A stretch of DNA of 64,000 nucleotides from Eoetvoesiella caeni (GCF_003315175.1 NZ_QNRQ01000011.1:84440-148439), one strand, 5' to 3'. Counted from the first letter of the stretch, positions 50,646 through 59,202 are shown. A program made the numbers and translations. The notes: generated from the letters alone by a model not told the origin.

Positions 50646-51841
50646 GCGACCACCTCCGCAGGGCGCTGCTCGCCGGTGATTGTCTTGCGACGATTCGCCA
50701 CCAGTTCGGCCGCCTTGCGTATCGGATCGTCCTCGGTATGGACATAGCGCATGAACATCACCACGGTCTTGTGCGCCGTCAGCGCCATGCCGACCTTGAC
50801 CGGGATACCCGAATTGGCAATGTCGGTCGCCGAGCGATGGCGGATGCCGTGCGTACCCACATGCGTCGCGCCCGCCGCCTTGAGCGCACGGCACCAGCCG
50901 CCGTAATACTCGCCCGTCGTCAGGTGCTGCCCCGGATGGCGTGGCGACGGCAGCACGTAGGGATTGCCTTTCTGCCTCGGCGCCGTCGAAAGCAGCCGGT
51001 AGGCTTCCTCACTCAAAGGCTTGGACATGCCACCTGTCTTGCTGTCAGGCCAGACCACCCTCCGGTTCTCCAGATCGACCCATTCCCATTGGAGCGTGAC
51101 GATTTCGGAGCGGCGGCCGGCAAACTCGAATTGCAGACGGATCGCCAGAGGGATGACGTAGTTCTCCAACCCTTCGGTCTCGATCTTGTCGAGCTGCCGG
51201 AACAGCTTGCCCATGTCCTCGTCACTGATGAGGTGGGTGGACTTGCCTGCAGGGAACATCGGGACATGGCGGCAAGGATTCGTGCCGTCAGGCCGATAGC
51301 CCCACACCTCGGCCAAGTTGAACATCTTGCGCAGGATGCTGAACGCCTTGTTCGCCTCGGTCTGCTTGTACGAAAGTTTTTCCATCAATCCGGCAACGTC
51401 AGGCCGCTTCACGTCGTGAACCTTCTTGCGGCCCAGCAGCGGGATGATGCAGCGATCGATGACGCCTTGATAGCCGACCTGGGTGCTGGCCTTGTTGCGC
51501 TTCTTGGAGTAGTCCTCCATGAATTTCTTGCACAACTCCGCAACAGTGGGTGCCTTGCGCGCCTCGGTCTTGGCGGCACCAGGATCGCCGCCTCGGCGAA
51601 CCTCAGCCAGCCAGTTCTGCGCCAGCGAGCGGGCCTGTTCGACGGTCAGTTCTCCGTACATGCCCAGCGCCGGCTTGCGCCGTTCGCCGGCATTCGTCCG
51701 GTACTGGAGCATGAAGACCTTGCGACCGGCCGGTGTAACCTTGCACAGGAAGCCGGGAACAAGCGTGTCACGCAGCTCGATGGGCTGCGCCTGGGGTTTT
51801 GCCGCATCGACTGCGGACTTGGTGAGTTTGATCTTAGCCAT
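50642..51841 (-). CDS. int: Tyrosine integrase of the Tn4371-type element
   Basis: 399 residues. The N-terminal arm-binding DUF4102-like domain (MAKIKLTKSAVDAAKPQAQP; LVPGFLCKVTPAGRKVFMLQ) and SAM-like core-binding domain (TVAELCKKFMEDYSKKRNKA) precede the catalytic domain. Active residues are Arg in FEFAGRRSEIVTLQWEW, HGIRH with Arg (THVGTHGIRHRSATDIANSG), and the nucleophile Tyr in VVMFMRYVHTEDD. It excises and integrates the element. ATG at 51841 with GAGGAG. It lies at the right end, 27 bp from one copy of the 26-bp direct repeat. Confidence 0.94.
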   Translation of the reverse strand: MAKIKLTKSAVDAAKPQAQPIELRDTLVPGFLCKVTPAGRKVFMLQYRTNAGERRKPALGMYGELTVEQARSLAQNWLAEVRRGGDPGAAKTEARKAPTVAELCKKFMEDYSKKRNKASTQVGYQGVIDRCIIPLLGRKKVHDVKRPDVAGLMEKLSYKQTEANKAFSILRKMFNLAEVWGYRPDGTNPCRHVPMFPAGKSTHLISDEDMGKLFRQLDKIETEGLENYVIPLAIRLQFEFAGRRSEIVTLQWEWVDLENRRVVWPDSKTGGMSKPLSEEAYRLLSTAPRQKGNPYVLPSPRHPGQHLTTGEYYGGWCRALKAAGATHVGTHGIRHRSATDIANSGIPVKVGMALTAHKTVVMFMRYVHTEDDPIRKAAELVANRRKTITGEQRPAEVVA

Positions 51842-51867
51842 GATGACTCCTCGGAAAGACGCGGTTT

Positions 51868-51893
51868 CCAGGAGCCTGTTAGGAGCCAAGCGG
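51868..51893 (+). repeat. Imperfect 26-bp direct repeat, candidate right attachment or arm site
   Basis: CCAGGAGCCtgtTAGGAGC followed by CAAGCGG; partner of 5824-5849 (about 22 of 26 identical). It lies 27 bp upstream of the integrase start, where attachment sites commonly lie. The chromosome beyond 52018 is marked by the terminator of the next gene. Confidence 0.45.
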
Positions 51894-52017
51894 ACGGAAG
51901 CCGGGTCAAGTTTCGGAAAGCACCGGCATAGGATGAACTCACGTAAGCTATTGATAAACCTGCCACAACGGGCTGTGGCGTAGTCCAGCGAAGTTCGGTG
52001 CTGGAGTCATGCTGAAA

Positions 52018-52045
52018 CAAAAAAAGAGGCCGCGTTAGCGGCCTT
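52018..52045 (-). terminator. Leftward terminator of the 52084-52389 gene
   Basis: Read leftward: AGGCCGC-TAAC-GCGGCCT then CTTTTTTT. It belongs to the chromosomal gene to its right, so the right end of the mobile element probably lies between 51842 and about 52017. Confidence 0.85.
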
Positions 52046-52083
52046 AAATTGGTAGTTTCATACCAAGGAGACTTCTTGCATAA

Positions 52084-52389
52084 TCAATCGCGATCGCGAT
52101 GATGTTTGCGCCAGTGCTTGTCGCCGCGGTGACCGCGGTATTCGCGATAGTTGTCGCGGTAGTAGCGGGGCGGGCCGTACACATAGGCGGGCCGGTAGTA
52201 GCGGCGCTCGGGCACGATGACTACAGGCGGCGGTGCGACATAGCGCACTGGTGGCGGGGCGTAATATTCGGGCACGCCGTAGATAACTCCGGGCACGCCG
52301 ATGGAAATGCCCACGTCGACACGGGCCATGGCGGCGCTTGAACCTAATAGCGCCAGGGCGGCGGCCCCTGCAATGAGCAGACGTTTCAT
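52084..52389 (-). CDS. Small secreted Tyr/Pro/Arg-rich protein
   Basis: 101 residues. A Sec signal peptide (MKRLLIAGAAALALLGSSAA then MARV) precedes a mature part with VDVGISIGVPGVIYGVPEYY, proline-rich APPPVRYVAPPPVVIVPERR and a basic tail ending in HKHR-like clusters (GDKHWRKHHRDRD). This resembles the small periplasmic or outer-membrane proteins common in Alcaligenaceae/Burkholderiales (PXPV-type repeats) without defined function. ATG at 52389 with GAGGTG. Monocistronic with its own terminator. The basic tail could bind polyanions; no stronger claim is possible. Confidence 0.8.
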   Translation of the reverse strand: MKRLLIAGAAALALLGSSAAMARVDVGISIGVPGVIYGVPEYYAPPPVRYVAPPPVVIVPERRYYRPAYVYGPPRYYRDNYREYRGHRGDKHWRKHHRDRD

Positions 52390-52561
52390 GTTTACACCTC
52401 TATGATTCTTGAGACGATTCAATTGTCTCCGAGATTCTTCATTCAAACGTAAACCGGGGCCCTTCAAAGGCATCCAAAAGCAACAAATCAGCCTACAAAG
52501 GCCTTTGTGTTACATATGTTTTCGTTTTGGGGTTGAACCGTCTCTAAAACCACACAGGTTT

Positions 52562-52993
52562 TTATGGCCGCCAGATTTCCCGCTCCAGGGCGAACTGCTC
52601 GACGATTTCGGTGATCAGGTATTTGCGGTGTGCGGACAGGCCGCGGATACGCTGTACCAGTGTTATCTCTTCCTCGGTAAGAGGCTCGAAGCCAGGCGAG
52701 GGCTCACGGGCGCGCATTTCGGTAGCCGGGAGCAACGTTTTTTCGCCTATGCCGTAACGCAACCACTGAACCGGCACATTAAGCCAGTTCGCCAGGGTTT
52801 CAATTTTGTCGGGTGTGGGACGGGATTTGCCGGTCAACCATTTCTGAGCGGCTTGCTGACTGACAGCTTCGCCCTTGTACCGAAGATTGAATTGCAGCGC
52901 CAGCTCGGTCGCCGTCGCGACCTTTTTGGGGCTGCGCTTCAGGGCTTGCTTCAGTCTTGCGGTAAACGCTTGTTTTTCATCCAGTTGCGGCAT
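52562..52993 (-). CDS. Helix-turn-helix (XRE-type) regulator
   Basis: 143 residues. The N-terminal HTH covers TARLKQALKRSPKKVATATE, LALQFNLRYKGEAVSQQAAQ and KWLTGKSRPTPDKIETLANW (recognition helix about SQQAAQKWLTG), followed by LNVPVQWLRYGIGEK. The C-terminal helical segment (LTEEEITLVQRIRGLSAHRK) is usual for small chromosomal regulators of this type in Bordetella-like genomes. ATG at 52993. Two palindromes at 53029-53061 directly upstream are probably its operator. Confidence 0.85.
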   Translation of the reverse strand: MPQLDEKQAFTARLKQALKRSPKKVATATELALQFNLRYKGEAVSQQAAQKWLTGKSRPTPDKIETLANWLNVPVQWLRYGIGEKTLLPATEMRAREPSPGFEPLTEEEITLVQRIRGLSAHRKYLITEIVEQFALEREIWRP

Positions 52994-53028
52994 GGCCGAA
53001 GTTTGCTATAAGCGCTCGCAAAATAGAG

Positions 53029-53061
53029 AACCATTCGGTTGTACTTGGCAACCATTTGGTT
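53029..53061. promoter_or_regulatory. Tandem AACCAtt/cGGTT operator sites
   Basis: AACCATTCGGTT (53029-53040) and AACCATTTGGTT (53050-53061), two near-palindromic 12-mers with start-to-start spacing of 21 bp (two helical turns), 36 bp upstream of the HTH gene. The arrangement suggests cooperative binding of a dimeric repressor, most likely the XRE protein itself. Confidence 0.6.
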
Positions 53062-53323
53062 TAGAATTAAGCCTTTGCTGCAGCTTGGCGGCTTGCCGAT
53101 TCAAAAGGCAAGGGTGCGCGCTGCAGCGGAAACCAGGCGGTCGTTGGCAGTATCACGACAAAATCAAAAATCATGCAACTTTGGCGAAACAGGCTGCCCT
53201 GTGGCAGCAGCGCCAGGGTACAAGTTCGTGTGCGCGGCAACGGTCCAACCAGGAACGCTTGGGGTAAAGCCCATGCTTCCAGGATAAGGCCTGCGCGGCA
53301 CACCTATCAGGTGCCGGTGGAAA
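53062..53323. other. Leader region of the Wzz-like gene
   Basis: With the operator, about 330 bp (52994-53323) lie between two divergent genes. Apart from the palindromes I see no gene or strong hairpin; it should contain the rightward promoter of the Wzz-like gene. Confidence 0.5.
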
Positions 53324-54433
53324 ATGACTCAATCAGCCTTGCAGTACGCTTCGTCGCGCAACGACGACGAAATCGACCTACTGGAATTATTCCGCCTTCT
53401 TTGGCAAAAAAAAATAGTGATCCTGGCCTTTGTGGTGGCGGCAACGTTATTGGCTTTGGCTTATGCATTCACCGCAGCCGAAAAATGGACGTCCGTGGCT
53501 TATGTTCGCGCCCCGCGCGTCGAGCAGCTTAAGGCGTATCTGGAACAGCGGCGGGCCCTGGCCCGCGTCACCGGCAATAAACCCGTGGACATTGCGGCCT
53601 TGTCCAATAAATTGTTCAACGACTTCATCCAATTAAGCGTTACCGAACAAGTCAAGCACGCTTTTTTTCTGGGTAGCCCTTATTACAAAAGCCAGACCCA
53701 GGACGCAGAAGAACAAAGTTCTCGTTCGGTGCTGCAGCGCTTGGCCGATAAAGATCTGCAAATAAAAGCGCCGGGCAAGAATGAAATTTCGCCCAGCTAT
53801 ACCTTGTCGTTCACCGCCGCCAAAGCTGGCGATGCACAACGCGTGCTGACGGCCTACATCGATGCGGTCAACAAGCAGGCCCTGGCATTGGTCGACAGGG
53901 AATTCGGAGACAGCCTGAATGCGGGCGTTCTGTCCCGCCAGGCGGAAGCTTCCGATATCGAGTTCCAGGTCGAGCATGCCCGCAAGAGGTATATCGCTGA
54001 CCTCGAAGCCGCCTTATCCACGGCCCGCAATGCGGGCATAAAGGAATATACGGTGGGCCAGCATCTTCCCGGCAGCGCTGTGATTGAATTGCGTAATGTG
54101 GACCGCCTGTTCATGCTGGGCGAAAAATATCTTTCAGCCGAACTGGCTACGGCCAACGACTCGCCATTGCTGTTTCCGCCCCGGTATTACGAGCTTACGC
54201 GCGAACTCCAAATGCTTGAGCCTATGCTGGAATACCAGGCTGCGCCGTCGGACAGCTACAGCTATCAATTGGCTCCCACCTTGCCATTGTCGCGCGAAGC
54301 GCCCAAGCGTAGCCTGATAGTTGTATTGGGCGTTATCCTGGGCGGAATGCTGGGTTGCGGCTGGGTCCTGGTCACGGCGGCGTTGCGCCGTCCCAAGCTT
54401 CAAGACACGAAGCCGCAGGGCGCGGCTGCTTAG
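53324..54433 (+). CDS. Wzz-family chain-length-determinant-like protein
   Basis: 369 residues with the PCP layout. An N-terminal cytoplasmic opener EIDLLELFRLLWQKKIVIL leads into TM1 (ILAFVVAATLLALAYAFTAA). A periplasmic, mostly helical domain of about 260 residues follows (coiled-coil-like around 200-240), then a C-terminal TM2 (SLIVVLGVILGGMLGCGWVL). This is the Wzz/LPS-modal-length topology; such proteins set the chain length of O-antigen or other polysaccharides. It stands alone, without wzx/wzy or glycosyltransferases nearby in the window. ATG at 53324 with GGTGG. Confidence 0.88.
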   Translation: MTQSALQYASSRNDDEIDLLELFRLLWQKKIVILAFVVAATLLALAYAFTAAEKWTSVAYVRAPRVEQLKAYLEQRRALARVTGNKPVDIAALSNKLFNDFIQLSVTEQVKHAFFLGSPYYKSQTQDAEEQSSRSVLQRLADKDLQIKAPGKNEISPSYTLSFTAAKAGDAQRVLTAYIDAVNKQALALVDREFGDSLNAGVLSRQAEASDIEFQVEHARKRYIADLEAALSTARNAGIKEYTVGQHLPGSAVIELRNVDRLFMLGEKYLSAELATANDSPLLFPPRYYELTRELQMLEPMLEYQAAPSDSYSYQLAPTLPLSREAPKRSLIVVLGVILGGMLGCGWVLVTAALRRPKLQDTKPQGAAA

Positions 54434-54474
54434 CGCGCCATTGTGGCATTGCGGTCGCCGCTGTATCAGTTCCG

Positions 54475-55437
54475 CTACTTACGCGGCGGGATCTGGATCA
54501 AGGTTTGAAGCTGTTCCGGAGTCAGCGGTTTGCTTAAGGTCTTGAACGCAATGCCGTCGGCCATTAAAAGATCTACGCCCGATATCTTGTCCGGGTCGAT
54601 AAGGCTCTTGGGAAAGAAGTCGTCCCGCACCTTGCGTGCTGTGTCGAGGTCGGTCTTCGTGAACTTGGCGTAGGCGGCCAGCGCGTCGTCGCTGGAATAC
54701 ATCCAGTCTATGGTCTCGCGATACGCCGCCATGAAACGGTCAAGCGCATCGCGCTTTTTTTCCAGCACGGCTGTGTTGGCTATCAGGGTCCGGATCGTCT
54801 CGTGGCGAATCTCTTCAAGGTCGTTGGCGCGGGCAACGATACGGATCTTGTTGTCCTTCAAGGCCTCGAAGCCGAAGGGCGGCGCCGACCAGCCCACATT
54901 CACCTGCCCGCTCATTACTTGGGTAAATGTCGACGACGGACTGCCGGTGGGTACTATTTTCGACTTGAGTTTGTAGGCTCGCAGAAAGCCCAGCACTACG
55001 CTGTTGGTTGACGCGCCGTTGGTGGAATAGGCTATGGTGGTGTCGGGCGTTGCGTCCTTGATGGTCTTGAGCGGCGAGTCGGCCCGCACATACCAGAAGT
55101 CGGCTGCGCCCGTTGCCTCTGCGCCTATGATGCGAATGGGCGCGCCTTTCACGAACGCGGCCATCACGCTGATGGTGCCCGTGGCCGAGCCGATATCGAC
55201 GCTGTTCGAGATGACCGCCTGCATGGTTTCGCCGCCGCCCTGGGTGTAGAGCATGTCCAGCTTGATGCCGTGCTTCTTGAAAATACCGGCTTCGGTGCCC
55301 AGATGCGCTACCGATGTATCCCAGTTGCCGCGCTGCCCCATGGCAATTTTCAAGGTGTCCTCCGCATTGGCGGACCCGCTTGCGGCGAATGATGCGGCCA
55401 GCACGACGCCGGCCAGAAGATGATGCAATGCTTTCAT
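54475..55437 (-). CDS. ABC transporter substrate-binding protein (NMT1/TauA type)
   Basis: 320 residues. Signal peptide MKALHHLLAGVVLAASFAAS then GSANAE. The mature part is an NMT1/THI5-like or SsuA/TauA-like binding protein: LKIAMGQRGNWDTSVAHLGT, EAGIFKKHGIKLDMLYTQGG, ETMQAVISNSVDIGSATG. It binds a small ligand in the periplasm, perhaps a sulfonate, pyrimidine precursor or aromatic acid; the ligand cannot be read from sequence. It is the last gene of a leftward ATPase-permease-permease-binding-protein operon. ATG at 55437 with an AGGAG-like site. Confidence 0.9.
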   Translation of the reverse strand: MKALHHLLAGVVLAASFAASGSANAEDTLKIAMGQRGNWDTSVAHLGTEAGIFKKHGIKLDMLYTQGGGETMQAVISNSVDIGSATGTISVMAAFVKGAPIRIIGAEATGAADFWYVRADSPLKTIKDATPDTTIAYSTNGASTNSVVLGFLRAYKLKSKIVPTGSPSSTFTQVMSGQVNVGWSAPPFGFEALKDNKIRIVARANDLEEIRHETIRTLIANTAVLEKKRDALDRFMAAYRETIDWMYSSDDALAAYAKFTKTDLDTARKVRDDFFPKSLIDPDKISGVDLLMADGIAFKTLSKPLTPEQLQTLIQIPPRK

Positions 55438-55470
55438 GGAATGTCTCCTCTTGCGATGGTTATGACACGG

Positions 55471-56265
55471 TTATATCGATACTCCCTGGGATCGTTTAGT
55501 ACCGGCAAGCCGGCTCAGCAATGCGTTGACGGCGACCGCAAGCGCGAAAACCGCAATCAGCAGGGCATACATGCCCGGCATGTCAAAGCGTTGGTAGTTC
55601 TGAATGACAAGAAACCCCAGTCCCTGGTTCGAGAGCTTGGTTTCGGCCAGCAGCACCATAATGACAGACACGCCGAAACCAAGGCGTATGCCATTGACGA
55701 CGGGTTCGCGCATGGCGGGCAGGTAGATGCGGGTTGCCATTTGCATGGGCGTTGCCCGCAGGCTGCGGCCCACCCGGACAAAGATCGGCGGTATCCGGCG
55801 CATGCCTGTGGCCACGGCCAGCGCCACCGGGAAAAAACACGACAGCACGCCCAGCGCAACCTTTGAGCTGGGCCCTACGCCGAACCACAGAATCATCAGT
55901 GGAAAGAAAATTATCTTGGGCGTCGGCCCAAGATAATAAAGATAGCGCTCGAATGCACGTTGCAGATAGCGGCTGCCACCCAGCAGCATGCCGCCGGCCA
56001 GGCCGGTTGCGCTGCCCAGCACGGTGGCCAGTATTGTTTCGCCGGCGGTAGCCCATAGGTTGCTGTAGAACTCGGGGTCGGCCAGCAGGCGATACAGGCC
56101 ACGCGCCACGGCCGGCAGCCCCGGTACGACGTCCTGGTACAGCAGGCCCGACATGGAAAGGGCCTGCCAGGCCAGCAGTATGACCGCAATGAGCAACAGC
56201 CGCAGGATCCGGACTTTGTGTTTGAAATGGGCGGCGGATGTTGTCATGAGCCTGGTCGCAGCCAT
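55471..56265 (-). CDS. ABC transporter permease (SsuC/TauC type), second of two
   Basis: 264 residues and about six membrane helices (VRILRLLLIAVILLAWQALS; ILATVLGSATGLAGGMLLGG; MYALLIAVFALAVAVNALLS). The EAA-type coupling loop is visible as RVGRSLRATPMQMATRIYLP (E replaced by R at the start of the box). ATG at 56265 has a good AAAGGAT site and overlaps the previous permease by 22 nt; an ATG at 56247 (ATGA overlap) is an alternative. The two non-identical permeases probably form a heterodimer. Confidence 0.9.
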   Translation of the reverse strand: MAATRLMTTSAAHFKHKVRILRLLLIAVILLAWQALSMSGLLYQDVVPGLPAVARGLYRLLADPEFYSNLWATAGETILATVLGSATGLAGGMLLGGSRYLQRAFERYLYYLGPTPKIIFFPLMILWFGVGPSSKVALGVLSCFFPVALAVATGMRRIPPIFVRVGRSLRATPMQMATRIYLPAMREPVVNGIRLGFGVSVIMVLLAETKLSNQGLGFLVIQNYQRFDMPGMYALLIAVFALAVAVNALLSRLAGTKRSQGVSI

Positions 56266-57014
56266 TTTTCTATCCTTTCCATGGCAATGAACACAACAAC
56301 GCTGACCAGCACGACAAAGCAGATGGCCGCGTAGGTGCCCGGAAGGTCGTAGCGTTCGGCCAGTTCATTGATAAGCGGACCGAGCCCGCCGAAGTTGATC
56401 AGGAACTCCACGCCCACCACATTGATAAGGGCGAAGATAAGGCCGATGCGCAAGCCGGAAAAAATGCTGGGCAGTGCGGCGGGAAACATGATCTTCCAGA
56501 ACAGTTGCCAGCGGTTCAGGCGAAAGCTGCGGCCGGTGGCGATCAAGGCGCGCGGTATTGAATCCAACCCCTCGATGGTAAGCAGGACGACGGGCGGCAA
56601 GCCGGCAAGGACGCCGATTGTGATGATGGTCCATGGGCTGCGTCCGAAGATGACCAGGAACAGCGGATAGGCCAGGACTATGGGCGCGGCCGCCAAGGCG
56701 GCGACCCAGGTTTCAATGGACTTGCGCAAAAGCAGGCGGCCGTGCAGCAAGGTGCCGAAAGGTATTCCGATCAGGGCAACCAGCAGTGCCGCTGTACCGG
56801 CTTCACCGGCCGTAACCAGGAAGCGGTGTAAAACGTTTTCTTCAAGAATGATGCGCTCGAATGCCAGCGCAACCTCGGACGGTCTGGGCATCAGGAACGG
56901 GTTGATGACGGAGGTGCGCACCAGTATCTCGATAATGGCGATAAACGCCAGCAGCACGAGTACGCCCATCAGTTCAGGGCCGTATCTGCTGTGCAGCGGT
57001 CGGTGTCGCGGCAT
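56244..57014 (-). CDS. ABC transporter permease (SsuC/TauC type), first of two
   Basis: 256 residues with six predicted membrane helices (GPELMGVLVLLAFIAIIEIL; GTAALLVALIGIPFGTLLHG; AAICFVVLVSVVVFIAMERI). The coupling loop reads LIATGRSFRLNRWQLFWKIM followed by FPAALPSIFSGLRIG, the normal EAA position. ATG at 57014 lies two bases after the ATPase stop; the longer upstream frame overlaps the ATPase and is rejected. It forms the membrane channel with the second permease. Confidence 0.9.
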   Translation of the reverse strand: MPRHRPLHSRYGPELMGVLVLLAFIAIIEILVRTSVINPFLMPRPSEVALAFERIILEENVLHRFLVTAGEAGTAALLVALIGIPFGTLLHGRLLLRKSIETWVAALAAAPIVLAYPLFLVIFGRSPWTIITIGVLAGLPPVVLLTIEGLDSIPRALIATGRSFRLNRWQLFWKIMFPAALPSIFSGLRIGLIFALINVVGVEFLINFGGLGPLINELAERYDLPGTYAAICFVVLVSVVVFIAMERIEKWLRPGS

Positions 57015-57015
57015 T

Positions 57016-57873
57016 TCAGGCCTCTTTCCGCGAGTAGTTCTCGGCCTCCAGCATGCCGCGGCTGGCCTCTTCACGCAGATCCGCCCAGATCTCCGCGATA
57101 TAGCGGCCAAATACTTCGCTGCTAAGCATTTCGGATGTCCTGGGGCGGGGCAGGTCGATGGGTACGATGCGTTTGATGCGGCCCGGCCGGTAGGTCATGA
57201 TCAGGACACGATCTGAAAGCTGCACCGCTTCGGTAATGTTGTGTGTGATCAGCAGCACAGTTTGCCTGAGCGCTTGCTGTATTTGTAGAACCTTGTCTCC
57301 GAGCAGTAGACGGGTCTGTTCGTCCAGCGCTGCAAAAGGTTCGTCCATCAAGAGCAGTTTAGGCTCGTGGGCCAATGTCCGGGCGATGGAAACGCGCTGG
57401 CGCATGCCGCCGGACAGCTCGGCCGGATAGCGGCGCTCGAAGCCGCCCAAGCCGACCAGGTTGACGAATTGCTGCGCTTTTTCAAAGCGCTCCTTCTTCG
57501 GTACACCTTGCAGTTCCAGAGGAAAGGCCACGTTCTCAAGCACAGTGCGCCAGGGGAATGTGGCGTCTTCCTGGAAGACCATGCCTATGGCTGAATGAGG
57601 TCCGTCGATGGGTTCGCCTGCGACGCGGATAGATCCTTCGCCCATTGGCAGCAGCCCGCCTATCAGATTGAACAAGGTTGATTTGCCGCAGCCAGAAGGC
57701 CCAATGACCGAGACGAACTCGCTTTCACTGACGGTGAATGAAATATCTTCGATGGCAACCACAGCGCCTTCGTCTGTGTCGAAATGCCTGCCGACCTTGT
57801 CTACCTTCAACATGGCTTTGCAGCCGGCGCCGGCTTCGATGGCCGGCGAAGCAGGCGTGGGTTGTCCATTCAC
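57016..57873 (-). CDS. ABC transporter ATP-binding protein (SsuB/TauB type)
   Basis: 285 residues with Walker A VIGPSGCGKSTLFNLIGGL, Q-loop MVFQEDATFPWRTVLENVAF, signature ELSGGMRQRVSIARTLAHEP, Walker B LLLMDEPFAALDEQTRL and H-loop LLITHNITEAVQLSDRVLIM. It powers uptake by the two permeases. GTG at 57873 is preferred (GGGGGA eight or so bases upstream); an ATG at 57813 lacks a ribosome site. The start region is duplicated at 59083-59123. First gene of the leftward four-gene operon. Confidence 0.93.
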   Translation of the reverse strand: MNGQPTPASPAIEAGAGCKAMLKVDKVGRHFDTDEGAVVAIEDISFTVSESEFVSVIGPSGCGKSTLFNLIGGLLPMGEGSIRVAGEPIDGPHSAIGMVFQEDATFPWRTVLENVAFPLELQGVPKKERFEKAQQFVNLVGLGGFERRYPAELSGGMRQRVSIARTLAHEPKLLLMDEPFAALDEQTRLLLGDKVLQIQQALRQTVLLITHNITEAVQLSDRVLIMTYRPGRIKRIVPIDLPRPRTSEMLSSEVFGRYIAEIWADLREEASRGMLEAENYSRKEA

Positions 57874-57907
57874 GCGTCGTTCCCCCGTATTGTGGCTGGG
57901 TTATTGG
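57866..57907 (-). repeat. Copy 1 of a 41-bp repeat at the ABC operon start
   Basis: CCATTCACGCGTCGTTCC and the following TTGTGGCTGGGTTATTGG match 59083-59123 at about 36 of 41 positions, same orientation. Read leftward it contains the ribosome site and GTG start of the ABC ATPase gene. Confidence 0.85.
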
Positions 57908-58135
57908 AAGTGACAGAAGTAGAGTTCGGGTGGCTGGTATTGCCGTGTTGCGTTGATGACAACTATAGCGCCGAATTAATTGAATGTGGAAAAATAGCGC
58001 ACTCAAAATAATAATAGGCTCAAGTATGAAAGCAGTGAGAGTGATACCTGCAGTACTCAAAAGCGCTAACGGTAAGCTTTCACAGGCCGTCCTTGGGCAA
58101 TAATGGCAAGAGTGTGCAAAGAAAGAGGCAGTGAA
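57908..58135. promoter_or_regulatory. Divergent promoter region, ABC operon / PanE-like gene
   Basis: AT-rich stretch (about 57955-58030, including GCGCACTCAAAATAATAATA) between two divergent genes. It should carry both promoters. A regulator is not encoded next to it. Confidence 0.5.
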
Positions 58136-59062
58136 ATGAAAATATTGATTGTTGGGGCGGGCGCCGTTGGCAGCCTGTTTGGCGCCAGTTTGCATCAGCA
58201 GGGTGCGGATGTGCGATTTTTGTTACGCACGGCGCGTAAGGCCATGGTGGATGCCGACGGCATTACGCTTGAGCTGCCCACACGCCAGTTCAATTTCCGG
58301 CCGCGTACGGTAACAGCCGATCAACTTGACGCCGACTATGAGTTGATTATCTTGTCCAACAAGGCCTATGCACTGGATAGCGTCATCACCGACATCGCGG
58401 CCGCCATGGGCGAGCAAACGCATATTCTCCCGTTATTGAACGGTCTGCGACATCTTGAACAGCTTGATGATGTCTTTGGCCAGGCCAGGGTGCTGGGCGG
58501 GATTGCGAAAACAGTCGCCACGCAGGCATCGCCAACACGGATCAAGGTCAGCAATGCATACAGCAGCTTGACGGTAGGTGCCCGTACGCCCGGCCAGCAA
58601 ATCAAGGCCCGAGCTGTCTGGCAGCAAGTGGTCGACGCGGGAGTCGATGCAGAGCTCAGCGAAAATATTATGGATGACATGTGGGACAAGTTCTGCCGCA
58701 TGGCGGCCTTGGGTGCCGCCAACTGTCTGTTGGGCGGAGCAGTAGGCGAATACATGCACAGCGGGAAGGGCGGGCAGATTGCGCTGCAACTTTTCCGTGA
58801 ATGTACCGACAGCGCCCAAGCTGCCGGTCATCCAATGCATCCGCAGGCCATTGCCGGCTTTCAGCGTGTGCTCACCAATCCGGGGTCTGCCTTCAACTCG
58901 TCCATGTATCGCGACATGCAGGCCGGTTTACCTATCGAAGGGGATCATCTGGTCGGCGACATGCTGCGGCGCGGTGAAACCGCCGGGCTATCCTGTCTGA
59001 TGCTGACGATAGCGAGCGCTGTTCTGGAAACCTATACCGCCAGGCTGGATTTGCAGGCCTAA
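58136..59062 (+). CDS. Ketopantoate reductase-like oxidoreductase (ApbA/PanE family)
   Basis: 308 residues. The N-terminal Rossmann fold begins MKILIVGAGAVGSLFGASLH (GxGxxG) and includes ELIILSNKAYALDSVITDIA. The C-terminal ApbA domain has AELSENIMDDMWDKFCRMAA with the conserved W-x-K and the segment NPGSAFNSSMYRDMQAGLPI, the family DR/G...E block. It probably reduces a 2-keto acid with NAD(P)H. PanE (ketopantoate to pantoate) is possible, but paralogues with other substrates are common in Burkholderiales, so no gene symbol is given. ATG at 58136 with AGAGG. Confidence 0.88.
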   Translation: MKILIVGAGAVGSLFGASLHQQGADVRFLLRTARKAMVDADGITLELPTRQFNFRPRTVTADQLDADYELIILSNKAYALDSVITDIAAAMGEQTHILPLLNGLRHLEQLDDVFGQARVLGGIAKTVATQASPTRIKVSNAYSSLTVGARTPGQQIKARAVWQQVVDAGVDAELSENIMDDMWDKFCRMAALGAANCLLGGAVGEYMHSGKGGQIALQLFRECTDSAQAAGHPMHPQAIAGFQRVLTNPGSAFNSSMYRDMQAGLPIEGDHLVGDMLRRGETAGLSCLMLTIASAVLETYTARLDLQA

Positions 59063-59082
59063 ACACATAACTGCAGCACTAA

Positions 59083-59123
59083 CCATTCACGCGTCGTTCC
59101 TCTGTCTTGTGATTGGGTTATGG
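59083..59123 (-). repeat. Copy 2 of the 41-bp repeat
   Basis: Matches the start region of the ABC ATPase gene (57866-57907). Read leftward it keeps GAGGAACGACGC-GTG-AATGG, but a stop follows in the fourth codon, so it looks like the vestige of a duplicated gene start downstream of the PanE-like gene. Confidence 0.8.
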
Positions 59124-59202
59124 TTCAATACCTCCCATTGCGGCGTAGGATGCACGGTGCGGTTCGCCTCGTCCCTCACAAAGTAAAACACTGGCAAGAC
59201 TC

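Noticed and set aside
52056..52061. TTTCAT as definite attachment core with 5628-5634
   Set aside because: Only six or seven bases match and the right copy lies beyond the terminator of a chromosomal gene; kept only as an alternative.
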